Assembly (NCBI GenBank): GCA_937141405.1
Contig: CAKZQQ010000003.1
Location: forward strand, 182,161 to 246,160
Reading direction: 5' to 3'
DNA length: 64,000 nucleotides
Source: an uncultured Campylobacterota bacterium
GTDB lineage: Bacteria; Campylobacterota; Campylobacteria; Campylobacterales; Sulfurovaceae
Made by a program: the position numbers and the translations under genes. The notes beneath the pieces are model-generated. The model was not told the DNA's origin and ran no database searches. It saw nothing but the letters and a program-made list of their open reading frames with translations. Positions 23,594 to 31,533 of the stretch are shown piece by piece (within the stretch, counting starts at the first letter, position 1; every line of letters starts with the position of its first letter).

Positions 23594-23964
23594 AAATTGC
23601 ATTTGCCTCAAAAGGGAACGAGAAGATTGATGAACATTTTGGATGGTGCCAAAAGTTTTTTGTCTATGAAGTAAGCGAAGATGACACCTCCTTTCTTTTT
23701 GAGAGAGACTCCTCTTTAAAAAAAGAGGAAGAGAGCGAGAAGCTACGCTACAAGATAGAGTGTATAGAGGGGTGTGATATCGTCTATGTGTTGCAGATCG
23801 GTCCAAAAGCAGCGGCTATGGTTCAAAGTGCAGGGATACTGCCGTTAAGATCAGCAAGCGAAGATGAGAGTATCGATGAGGCGATAGGCAAAATACAAGC
23901 ACTCATCAAAGGAGAACAACCCCTCTGGCTTAAAAGGATCCTCTTAAAGGGGCAGCATGAATGA
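23590..23964 (+). CDS. nifX: NifX-like FeMo-cofactor binding protein
   Basis: The 124-residue single-domain protein has the classic start KIAFASKGNEKIDEHFGWCQKFFVYEV and the C-terminal IGPKAAAMVQSAGILPLR region, matching NifX and the NifB tail. It should hold FeMo-co precursors between NifB and NifEN. Translation is coupled on both sides: it overlaps the Sel1-Nfu gene by 4 bp and the flavodiiron gene by 8 bp. Which of the three NifX-like genes is the true functional NifX is uncertain. Confidence 0.82.
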   Translation: MKIAFASKGNEKIDEHFGWCQKFFVYEVSEDDTSFLFERDSSLKKEEESEKLRYKIECIEGCDIVYVLQIGPKAAAMVQSAGILPLRSASEDESIDEAIGKIQALIKGEQPLWLKRILLKGQHE

Positions 23965-25177
23965 GATCACGACGATAGCAAAAGATATATATTATGTAGG
24001 TGTGAGTGATAGCGATATTAGAACCTTTGATATCATCATGAAAACGGCAAACGGTACAACCTATAATGCCTATCTCATCAAAACGGATGAGGGTGTGATC
24101 ATCTTAGATACGGTCAAAGAGGAGTTTGCAGAACTTTTCTTTGAGAAAATCGAGGCACTCTGCTCGTATGATGAGATAAGATATATCGTGATGCATCATC
24201 TTGAACCTGATCATTCCGGTGCTCTGCCCGAACTTGTCAGACGAGCAAAGAATGTGAAGATATTTGTATCTCCGCTAGCAACCAATATGCTCAAGTCAAT
24301 CACCCATAGTGATACTATGGATTTTGAGGTCGTGAGTACAGGCAAGGTGTTGGAGTGCGGGGAAAAAAGATTGCGATTTTTAAGCACGCCAAATTTGCAT
24401 TGGCCTGAGACGATGAGTAGTTATTTGGAGGATGAGAAGATTCTCTTTAGTGGGGATATTTTTGGCAGTCACTACTATGATGATAGGCTTTTTGATGATC
24501 TTGTGGGTGATTTTGACTATGCATTTAAGTACTATTATGACCATATAATGCGACCATTTAAAAGCGATGTCTTAAATGCTTTAAAGCTCTATAAAGAGTT
24601 AGATATCGATATCGTAGCTACGCTTCATGGGCCAATCATTCGCTCCAATCCTCAAAAATATATCGCCCTTTATGATCAGTGGAGTACAAAGAGCCAAAGA
24701 AGCGGCGGCAAAAAAATCGTCTCTATATTTTATGTGACAAGTTATAAAAATACAAAATTGATGGCACAGAAGATATATGAGGGGATCGAGAGTATCGAGG
24801 GAGTTATCGCAAATATCTATGATTTAAGTGCTTTAGATGAGCCAAGCATGCTCAATATCTTAGAAGAGAGTACAGGCATTCTCATCGGTGCACCTACAAT
24901 CAATGGGGATTTACCACGTCCCGCTTGGGAGCTTTTGAGTTGTATGATGCTTCTAGAAAAGAGAGGAAAAGTAGGGGGAAGTTTTGGTAGTTACGGATGG
25001 AGTGGTGAGGCCCCTGAGATGATTTTTGAGCGTATGCGAGGGCTCAATTTTCGAGTGCCGATAGAGCCTTTGAAAGTAAAACTTATCCCCACGCAAGAGG
25101 AGCTCCGGCTCTGCTATGATTTTGGAGTAGAGTTTGGCGAGATTGTTATGGGGAAGATGGTGGAAATTACCCTCTAG
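23957..25177 (+). CDS. Flavodiiron protein (A-type flavoprotein, O2/NO reductase)
   Basis: The 406-residue protein has a metallo-beta-lactamase domain (about 1-250) with the di-iron ligands His81, Glu83, Asp85 and His86 (HLEPDH), LHWPET, SGDIF and TLHGP. A flavodoxin domain follows from about 254 (IFYVTSYKNTKLMA). Such enzymes reduce O2 to water or NO to N2O without making reactive oxygen. Being embedded in the nif operon, overlapping nifX, suggests O2 removal near nitrogenase. No rubredoxin is adjacent; the ferredoxins or the flavodoxin nearby might reduce it. Confidence 0.92.
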   Translation: MNEITTIAKDIYYVGVSDSDIRTFDIIMKTANGTTYNAYLIKTDEGVIILDTVKEEFAELFFEKIEALCSYDEIRYIVMHHLEPDHSGALPELVRRAKNVKIFVSPLATNMLKSITHSDTMDFEVVSTGKVLECGEKRLRFLSTPNLHWPETMSSYLEDEKILFSGDIFGSHYYDDRLFDDLVGDFDYAFKYYYDHIMRPFKSDVLNALKLYKELDIDIVATLHGPIIRSNPQKYIALYDQWSTKSQRSGGKKIVSIFYVTSYKNTKLMAQKIYEGIESIEGVIANIYDLSALDEPSMLNILEESTGILIGAPTINGDLPRPAWELLSCMMLLEKRGKVGGSFGSYGWSGEAPEMIFERMRGLNFRVPIEPLKVKLIPTQEELRLCYDFGVEFGEIVMGKMVEITL

Positions 25178-25184
25178 AGTTCTA

Positions 25185-25200
25185 TGGAACACTTCTTGTA
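25185..25200 (+). promoter_or_regulatory. Putative sigma-54 promoter before the second nifX operon
   Basis: TGGAACACTTCTTGTA has the TGGAAC -24 block and TTGTA at the correct spacing. It lies 8 bp after the flavodiiron stop and 34 bp before the next start. Confidence 0.55.
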
Positions 25201-25233
25201 TATATAAAATAAATCTTATATAAGGAGTTTTAA

Positions 25234-25614
25234 GTGCAAAAGACATCATCTTCAAAAGGTATCATCAAAGTTGCATTTGCAACAAATGACGGTAAAAATA
25301 TTGATGCACACTTCGGTGGCGCAAAACAGTTTCACATCTATAATATCAGCTCAGATAAGAGCGATCTTTTTAGTGTAATAAATATTGAAGAGAAAGATAC
25401 CGATGAGACTATCGCAAAACTTCTTGGAATCGATATTGTCTATTTTACAAATATCGGACCCACTGCAGCGGCAAAGATTATCAATAAAGGGATATTTCCT
25501 ATCAAATACAAAGATATAGTCTCTATGAGTGCCGAGATAGATAAGCTCAAAGTGATGCTTGGTGCAAACCCGCCTCCTTTTATCAAAAAAATTATAGAGA
25601 AAAAAGGGGCTTAA
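25234..25614 (+). CDS. nifX: NifX-like protein paired with DUF269
   Basis: The 126-residue protein starts at GTG 25234 with AAGGAG at good distance. It has the NifX fold (IKVAFATNDGKNIDAHFGGAKQFHIYNI, then VYFTNIGPTAAAKIINKGIFPIK). It is closer in layout to classical NifX because it is followed 2 bp later by the NifX-associated DUF269 gene, the usual nifX-orf order. It presumably shuttles FeMo-co precursors. Confidence 0.82.
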   Translation: MQKTSSSKGIIKVAFATNDGKNIDAHFGGAKQFHIYNISSDKSDLFSVINIEEKDTDETIAKLLGIDIVYFTNIGPTAAAKIINKGIFPIKYKDIVSMSAEIDKLKVMLGANPPPFIKKIIEKKGA

Positions 25615-25616
25615 AT

Positions 25617-26045
25617 ATGAAAAACCTGTTTATTGAAACACTTATTAGACAAGTCAGAGCGATGGATCAATTTGGTGTTTGGTCACAAAAGAGCAATGAA
25701 GAGTTGCTTAAAGAAAAATATGTCAAAAGCAAAGAGGATTTGAAAAATATTCCTGTTATTGCAGATATAGATGAGATGCAAGTCAAAGATATCAGACTTA
25801 TTTTTCAAGCATTAGCCTTGGCCTTTGAACAAAAAACAGGAATCATGTGTAGCGTTGTCATGGAGATGAGCCATGAGGGATTTGGGAGAGCGGTGGTCAT
25901 TGCCGATAAGATCGTTATAGCAAATAAGTTTTTCAAAGATGCCCATAGGTATTCATTTAGAAGCTATGATGAGCTTGTTGCAAGCGGAGATAAGATGATC
26001 GAAGATGCAATGGCAATTTACGACCAATATAAACAAGTTGCTTAA
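25617..26045 (+). CDS. NifX-associated protein (DUF269)
   Basis: The 142-residue protein matches the NifX-associated family: FIETLIRQVRAMDQFGVW.KSNEELL at the N-terminus, then ALALAFEQKTGIMCSVVMEMSHEGFGR and DAHRYSFRSYDEL. The MSHEGFGR block is the family hallmark. Its exact role is not known, but it almost always follows nifX and is tied to cofactor maturation. It starts 2 bp after nifX and ends 10 bp before the flavodoxin. Confidence 0.88.
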   Translation: MKNLFIETLIRQVRAMDQFGVWSQKSNEELLKEKYVKSKEDLKNIPVIADIDEMQVKDIRLIFQALALAFEQKTGIMCSVVMEMSHEGFGRAVVIADKIVIANKFFKDAHRYSFRSYDELVASGDKMIEDAMAIYDQYKQVA

Positions 26046-26055
26046 AGGAGATTGT

Positions 26056-26571
26056 ATGAATATAGGGATTTTTTACGCAAGCGCAGGCGGTTCGACAAGA
26101 GAGATAGCTGAGAAGTTGGCTGAAGCTTTTGATGTCGATGAAGAGAGTGTTATATCGATGGAAGAGGACTATGATGATCTCGATCAATTTGAAGATTATG
26201 ATGTTCTCTTTATAGGGAGTTCAACTTGGGGTCAAGGTGATCCGCATTTCTCTTGGGTCGATGCACTTTTGGAGATAGATAACGAAGGCGACTTCGAAGG
26301 AAAAAAAGTTGCATTTTTTGGTGCAGGTGATTGTGATAAACATGGTGAGCATTTCTGTTCAGCGTTAGGGAAGTTTTATCAACTTTTCACAAAAGTTGGT
26401 GCTGAGCCTATAGGTGCGATCTCCAAAGATGATTATACATATAAATCTTCATTGGCGGAGATTGACGGTAAGTTCTGTGGATTGGCTATCGATAATCACA
26501 ACGAAGCCGATAAAACAGAACAGAGAATTGAGAATTGGATTGCAACTCTCAAATCAGATTTAGGAGTCTAA
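26056..26571 (+). CDS. nifF: Flavodoxin (NifF-like)
   Basis: ATG 26056, preceded by AAAGGAG, gives a 171-residue flavodoxin. The FMN phosphate loop is at the start (FYASAGGSTREIAEKL, more AGGST than the usual TGNT), and the isoalloxazine loops are SSTWGQGDPHFSW and AGDCDKHGEHFC. A long-chain flavodoxin in a nif operon is expected to reduce NifH. An upstream in-frame ATG at 26005 lies inside the DUF269 gene and is unlikely. Confidence 0.85.
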   Translation: MNIGIFYASAGGSTREIAEKLAEAFDVDEESVISMEEDYDDLDQFEDYDVLFIGSSTWGQGDPHFSWVDALLEIDNEGDFEGKKVAFFGAGDCDKHGEHFCSALGKFYQLFTKVGAEPIGAISKDDYTYKSSLAEIDGKFCGLAIDNHNEADKTEQRIENWIATLKSDLGV

Positions 26572-26572
26572 G

Positions 26573-26974
26573 ATGTATGTGCTAATTGCGGTGTTTAATG
26601 AAAACAGTTTGAAATCGGTTTTAGAGGATCTTTTTAAGAACAATATCGAGGGAGTAACGGTAAGCACGGTGGTTGGCAAGGGTTCACTTGGAGTTATAGA
26701 GGCCGATCAGACTGCGCCGGATCTTTTTGAAAAAGTTAAATTGGAAATCGTAGTCTCAAACGATAAATTTTTAGAAACGGCAAAAGAGTGCATCAGAGCT
26801 AATTGCCATGATTTGGGGCGCGGTGCCGGAAAGATGTGGTGGACTCCTGTTCTTGGTGTTGAGCGTATAAGAACCGGCGAGAGAGATGCGGATGCGCTAA
26901 CAACACAGGTAGATAAAAAAGTGCCAAATGTCAATGTCATCCAAAATACACACATCGACACACCGTGTTCATAA
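26573..26974 (+). CDS. PII-like protein with a shortened T-loop
   Basis: The C-terminal half of the core clearly matches PII proteins: KVKLEIVVSNDKFLETAKECIRA, then GRGAGKMWWTPVLGVERIRTGERD, the PII C-terminal signature (RIRTGE at 98-103). The region that should form the T-loop (about 36-52) is short and lacks the uridylylated tyrosine. About 25 extra residues follow the core. PII proteins sense ATP/ADP and 2-oxoglutarate and bind regulatory targets; here the sensing may be altered. It sits between flavodoxin and nifW, not beside amtB or between nifH and nifD as NifI proteins do. A nif-specific regulator is an inference. Confidence 0.78.
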   Translation: MYVLIAVFNENSLKSVLEDLFKNNIEGVTVSTVVGKGSLGVIEADQTAPDLFEKVKLEIVVSNDKFLETAKECIRANCHDLGRGAGKMWWTPVLGVERIRTGERDADALTTQVDKKVPNVNVIQNTHIDTPCS

Positions 26975-26992
26975 AAGCTAAAAGGAGAGAGT

Positions 26993-27331
26993 ATGTCAAA
27001 CAATAGATCATTAAAAGAGTTTTACGAATTGACCGATGCTGAGGAGTATTTCGAGTTTTTTGATATGGAGTACGATACGCGCCTTGTAAATGTGAAAAGA
27101 TTTCATATACTCAAAGAGTACAGCACACTTATCAAAAAAGGATTTGACAATTTTAAAAGTGATGAAAATCGTCTTTTGGATTTTTTGAAATTTTCACTTC
27201 TAAAAGTGTATGGAGATTTTAAAAACGGATATGCACCAAGTGCTGCTGATATTTGGGGTATGTTTAAAGATGGAAAACTCAGCGGTTGCGCGAGCTGTAC
27301 ACCAACACAAGGAAATAGTTGTGGCTGTTGA
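26993..27331 (+). CDS. nifW: NifW, nitrogenase protective protein
   Basis: The 112-residue protein matches NifW: the FYELTDAEEYFEFFDMEYD start, then VVNVKRFHILKEY (here RLVNVKRFHILKEY) and a helical middle. NifW is reported to help protect the MoFe protein from O2. The C-terminus has extra cysteines (GCASCTPTQGNSCGC) that could bind metal. An AAAGGAGAG site precedes ATG 26993. It overlaps the nifZ start. Confidence 0.85.
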   Translation: MSNNRSLKEFYELTDAEEYFEFFDMEYDTRLVNVKRFHILKEYSTLIKKGFDNFKSDENRLLDFLKFSLLKVYGDFKNGYAPSAADIWGMFKDGKLSGCASCTPTQGNSCGC

Positions 27332-27701
27332 TAAAGAAGAGATTGTCTTACACGATAGCGTGACTGCAAAGCGTTCAGGCAAAGATGAAGAGGTGCAGAA
27401 ATTTCATCTCGGGCAAAAGGTAAAACTGCTTGAAGATATCGTAAATGACGGAACCTATCCGCATTCGCCGATTGGAACTTTGATGATGAAAAAAGGCTCA
27501 CAAGGCTATATCAAATCGGTAGGCGAATTTTTACAGGTGATCCGTGTCTACGAGGTTCATTTTTTAGGTGTAGAGGCACCGGTAGAAGTAGTCGGCTGCA
27601 GAGAACATGAGCTTGAAGCTCTTGAAGAGTATGTAGACGAAGTCGAGGAAGAACTCGCCTATCTCAAAGCACATAGAGAGCGTATGAATAGGCAAAATTA
27701 A
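27321..27701 (+). CDS. nifZ: NifZ
   Basis: The NifZ core is clear: FHLGQKVKLLEDIVNDGTYP, then GTLMMKKGSQGYIKSVGEFLQ and the VHFL...VVGCREHELE end. NifZ acts in P-cluster maturation of NifDK. The start is best placed at GTG 27321 with AAGGAA six bases upstream, overlapping nifW by 11 bp; an ATG at 27210 lies deep inside nifW and is unlikely. From GTG the product is 126 residues, with about 30 residues before the core. Confidence 0.85.
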   Translation: MAVDKEEIVLHDSVTAKRSGKDEEVQKFHLGQKVKLLEDIVNDGTYPHSPIGTLMMKKGSQGYIKSVGEFLQVIRVYEVHFLGVEAPVEVVGCREHELEALEEYVDEVEEELAYLKAHRERMNRQN

Positions 27702-27723
27702 TCTAATAAAAAGGAGGAAAAAA

Positions 27724-28062
27724 GTGGCAAAAGTTATCTTAATGCATTTCGATGCACAAAAAGACGGTATCTATCATGCGAAGATCGGGGAACCCGTGAT
27801 GAGAGTAGCAAGAGAGGCGGGTATATCATTGCAAGATTGTAGTGATCCAAAAGATTGTCTCGTTGAGGTTCAGCATATTAGTGATGAGGAGCCTACAAGC
27901 TACATGGAAGACGAAGAGTTGGATATATTGGTTGCACTTGGAGCAATCACTCAGGCTGAAGCTAATGAGTGTCAGCAATATACAATCAGTCCAAAGATAA
28001 GAGTTGCATCAATGATGTTGGTCAAAGGCGATGTTCTCATCAAGCCGTATTCACTAAAATAA
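27724..28062 (+). CDS. Degenerate [2Fe-2S] ferredoxin-like protein
   Basis: The 112-residue protein starts at GTG 27724 after AAAAGGAGG. It resembles a plant-type ferredoxin around GEPVMRVAREAGISLQDCSDPKDCLVEV, but the CX4CX2C ligand loop is reduced to Cys39 and Cys45, so the usual cluster cannot form with standard ligands. The C-terminal part (ITQAEANECQQYTISPKIRVASMML) still looks ferredoxin-like. It is followed 11 bp later by an intact ferredoxin. It may be an altered-ligand or cluster-free partner protein. Confidence 0.55.
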   Translation: MAKVILMHFDAQKDGIYHAKIGEPVMRVAREAGISLQDCSDPKDCLVEVQHISDEEPTSYMEDEELDILVALGAITQAEANECQQYTISPKIRVASMMLVKGDVLIKPYSLK

Positions 28063-28073
28063 AAGGAGACAAA

Positions 28074-28370
28074 ATGACAACGAGAGTAGAGATAATCAAT
28101 GACTTTCTAGCGATAAATGTTAAAGAGGGAGCAACGATACAAGATATCGTTGAAGCAAGCGGAAGTGCACTTCCATTTGGCTGTAGAGACGGCGAATGTG
28201 GTACATGTGTGGTAGAGGTAGAGCAAGGTATGGAGTTCTTGACGCCAAAAACTGATAAAGAGATCAAAGTGCTCAAAGAGATATGTTCAGGAACTTGTAC
28301 TCCAAAATCAAGACTCTCTTGCCAAATGAAGATAGCAAAACCAAATGGAATAGTCAGACTTAAATATTAA
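28074..28370 (+). CDS. [2Fe-2S] ferredoxin
   Basis: ATG 28074 with AAAAGGAG upstream gives 98 residues. All four ligands of a plant-type [2Fe-2S] ferredoxin are present in FGCRDGECGTC and SRLSCQM. Such ferredoxins are common in nif clusters and may donate electrons to nitrogenase or to assembly steps. Upstream in-frame ATG 27969 overlaps the previous gene and lacks a ribosome site. Confidence 0.85.
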   Translation: MTTRVEIINDFLAINVKEGATIQDIVEASGSALPFGCRDGECGTCVVEVEQGMEFLTPKTDKEIKVLKEICSGTCTPKSRLSCQMKIAKPNGIVRLKY

Positions 28371-28400
28371 TAGTCTATTTTTTAATCAACTTCACATACT

Positions 28401-28418
28401 CAAATCATCTTCGATTTG
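28401..28418 (+). terminator. Small hairpin between ferredoxin and rpoN
   Basis: CAAATC (28401-28406) pairs with GATTTG (28413-28418). Only a short T-run follows, so it may be a weak terminator or attenuator ahead of rpoN. Confidence 0.3.
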
Positions 28419-28432
28419 GGTAGTATTTAATC

Positions 28433-29650
28433 ATGCGAAACACAATATTATTAAAACAAAAGCAATCACTAAGTATATCTTTAAAACTATGGTTGCCTAT
28501 ATTGCAGTCTTCTGTAGAGGATCTCGATGATATTTTCAAAAAGTATAGTTATGAGAATCCATTTCTCGGGTTTCGATCTAAGGTAGATAGTCGAACTCCC
28601 GCAGGGAACTTGATAGAAAATATCCTTTTTCAAGAAGACTCTTTTCATGATGATGTGATTGAGCAGATATGCCCACCGATATTTCCTACCCCCATATCAC
28701 AAAAGGTCGCGCAAGAGATTTTACTTGATATTGACAATAGAGGATACTTTGACGGGGATGAAGAAGAGATAGCAAAAAAATGTAATGTAACAAAACTTTT
28801 CGTAGAGAAGATACGAGAGCGATTTTCTCATCTCGAGCCTGCAGGGATTGGAGCAAAAGATTTGCATGAAGCTTGCCGATTTCAGCTCTATCAGTTGGAT
28901 TTAGATGAAGAGTTAGAAGAGCTTCTTGAGAGGATGATTAAAAACTTTAAGACTATCAATAAGTATGTCGAACATCATCGTTTTACAGATGCCATGCAGA
29001 TTATCAAGGGTTTTAATTTTGTACCTTCGTTGGATTATATGGAAAAAGAGAAAGAGATTGTCCCGGACTTTTATGTTGATATCGAGCAAAGCGATATCAA
29101 TGTTCGTATCAATGATGATAGATATCCGGATATCACCATCAAAGAGGAGCCCTCTTTTAAAAGTGGTGAGCTTAAAACAAAACTCAAAGAGGCGCGTGAT
29201 CTTGTAGGACTTTTGGAGCTTAGAAAATCAACGCTCTATAAATTGGCTCTGATTATTGTTGAAAAACAGATGTCATTTTTCGTTGGCGGTGAGCTCAAAC
29301 CTTTAGTGATGAGAACGATAGCTGAAGAGCTTGGCTTTGAAGAGTCCACGATCTCAAGAGCAGTATCGAATAAATACCTCCAGTGTGCCCAAGGGATATT
29401 TCCCTTGAAGCATTTTTTTACAAATGCCGTCTCCAAGGGACTCTCTTCATCAGAGGTAAAAAACTTTATGGTGAAGGTTATAGAAAACGAATCGCATGAA
29501 TCTCCACTTAGCGATGATGAGATTTTAGAGCAGATTACAAATCGTTTTGGCGTTAAAATGGTTCGAAGAACGATTACAAAATATAGACAACTTTTAGATA
29601 TCCCCTCCTCAAAAGAGAGAAAAAAATTATATATAATGGATGTATCATGA
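28433..29650 (+). CDS. rpoN: RpoN, sigma-54 factor
   Basis: The 405-residue protein is sigma-54. It has the Q-rich region I (LLKQKQSLSISLKLWLPILQSS), the core-binding region, a helix-turn-helix (IAEELGFEESTISRAVSNKYLQC) and the RpoN box VRRTITKYRQ, one or two changes from the usual ARRTVAKYRE. It recognises the -24/-12 promoters that this region contains in number. It lies inside the nif cluster and overlaps nifQ by 4 bp. Campylobacterota also need sigma-54 for flagella, so this could be a second nif copy or the only one. Confidence 0.93.
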   Translation: MRNTILLKQKQSLSISLKLWLPILQSSVEDLDDIFKKYSYENPFLGFRSKVDSRTPAGNLIENILFQEDSFHDDVIEQICPPIFPTPISQKVAQEILLDIDNRGYFDGDEEEIAKKCNVTKLFVEKIRERFSHLEPAGIGAKDLHEACRFQLYQLDLDEELEELLERMIKNFKTINKYVEHHRFTDAMQIIKGFNFVPSLDYMEKEKEIVPDFYVDIEQSDINVRINDDRYPDITIKEEPSFKSGELKTKLKEARDLVGLLELRKSTLYKLALIIVEKQMSFFVGGELKPLVMRTIAEELGFEESTISRAVSNKYLQCAQGIFPLKHFFTNAVSKGLSSSEVKNFMVKVIENESHESPLSDDEILEQITNRFGVKMVRRTITKYRQLLDIPSSKERKKLYIMDVS

Positions 29651-29958
29651 ATGATTTGGGCAAGTTGGAGAAAAAAGTTACAGCCTTTTTACAAGAGTAT
29701 GCAAGAAGTAAAGAGTCAAAAGAGATGATCGCTCCAAGTGTTGCAAAGGCATCACTGTTACCAAATCATCTCTATGAAGACCTAGGCTTTGATAATCGAA
29801 TGCAGATGAACCGTTTTATGATAGAACACTTCCCAAATCTTGCAAAAATGAAACCCAAAGATACACTCTGGAAAAAGTTTATCTACGATTCTGTAGGCGA
29901 GGTTGCTCCTGCTTGCGAATATTGTCCCGATCAAGAAACTTGCTTTCCTTGTAAATAG
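29647..29958 (+). CDS. nifQ: Short NifQ-like protein
   Basis: The 103-residue protein matches the C-terminal half of NifQ: LPNHLYEDLGFDNRMQMNRFMIEHFPNLA, then LWKKFIYDSVGE and a terminal cysteine cluster CEYCPDQETCFPC. NifQ supplies molybdenum to FeMo-co synthesis, and its cysteines hold an Fe-S or Mo-Fe-S cluster. Usual NifQ is about 160-200 residues with CX4CX2CX5C; here the spacing is CX2CX5CX2C, so it is a short variant. It overlaps rpoN by 4 bp and precedes nifH. Confidence 0.7.
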   Translation: MNDLGKLEKKVTAFLQEYARSKESKEMIAPSVAKASLLPNHLYEDLGFDNRMQMNRFMIEHFPNLAKMKPKDTLWKKFIYDSVGEVAPACEYCPDQETCFPCK

Positions 29959-30960
<1,002 letters not shown>

Positions 30961-30973
30961 TATTAACAGGACG

Positions 30974-31127
30974 CTTGATGAGCAAAAGCCCATCAAGCTA
31001 CGCTAGCCGCTAAGGCACTAAAGCTAGCCTCTGTTGAGGCAGAAATGTTGGCAACAAAAGAGTGAAGTTCTTCGCAACGCGAAAGCTTTAGTGAGATGAA
31101 TTTGAGATAGGCTTTGCCTCTCTCAAA
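30974..31127 (+). ncRNA. Structured intergenic RNA region downstream of nifH
   Basis: Four stems are readable: CTTGATGAGC/GCCCATCAAG with an AAAA loop (30974-30997); a long-range pair ACTAAAGCT (31017-31025) with AGCTTTAGT (31084-31092); GCCTC/GAGGC nested inside (31027-31040); and TTTGAGA..GGC/GCC..TCTCAAA (31101-31127). No U-tract follows any of them. It is more likely an mRNA processing or stability element, or a cis-regulatory RNA, than a terminator. Structure is read by eye; function is inferred. Confidence 0.5.
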
Positions 31128-31157
31128 GAAGAAAATAACAATAAAAAAGGAGAAAAA

Positions 31158-31511
31158 ATGTTTGTATGTGGTTATCACTTTCCAGCAAGTGAAGGAAACA
31201 ATATAAGTTTCGACAAGGTAATTGAAAAAGTCGAAGAGGGTGTTGATGCGACAGGAAAAACTGTTACATTAACAAGTGAAACAAGAGAGGGCGCACAGTT
31301 AGAGACTCTCGAAGTTCCTGCGGGAACATTCGCACACACTGCGTTTGTTGATTATTATACAAATGTAGATGTGGAAGGCGATTTCAAAATGGTTTACTAT
31401 ACAAATAAGTATCAAATCAGTGAAATCTCAAAAAGTGTTGACGGTGCTGCAACAAAAGATTTGTGTAGAAAATTAGATGACATGAACCTATATAGAGTAA
31501 AAGTTTCTTAA
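31158..31511 (+). CDS. Unknown protein encoded between nifH and nifD
   Basis: I do not recognise this 117-residue protein. It starts MFVCGYHF after AAAAAAGGAG, has no signal peptide or membrane span, and looks beta-rich in the middle ([25 protein letters not shown], then [14 protein letters not shown]) with a helical end ([14 protein letters not shown]). It has two cysteines, one near each end. Its place between nifH and nifD, 22 bp before nifD with a strong ribosome site, means it is made together with nitrogenase. The size is close to NifI (PII) genes that occupy this spot in other lineages, but it lacks PII signatures. Confidence 0.75.
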   Translation: MFVCGYHFPASEGNNISFDKVIEKVEEGVDATGKTVTLTSETREGAQLETLEVPAGTFAHTAFVDYYTNVDVEGDFKMVYYTNKYQISEISKSVDGAATKDLCRKLDDMNLYRVKVS

Positions 31512-31533
31512 GCTTTTACAAAAGGAGTATAAA

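Noticed and set aside
26005..26055. Longer N-terminus of the flavodoxin
   Set aside because: It lies inside the DUF269 gene and the strong AAAGGAG directly precedes ATG 26056.
27210..27320. Longer N-terminus of NifZ
   Set aside because: It would overlap nifW by 122 bp; GTG 27321 has a good ribosome site.
31101..31127. Intrinsic terminator after nifH
   Set aside because: The stem is strong but no T-run follows on either strand.
31158..31511. NifI (PII-type) identity for the nifH-nifD gene
   Set aside because: No T-loop and no RIRTGE-type PII signature are present.
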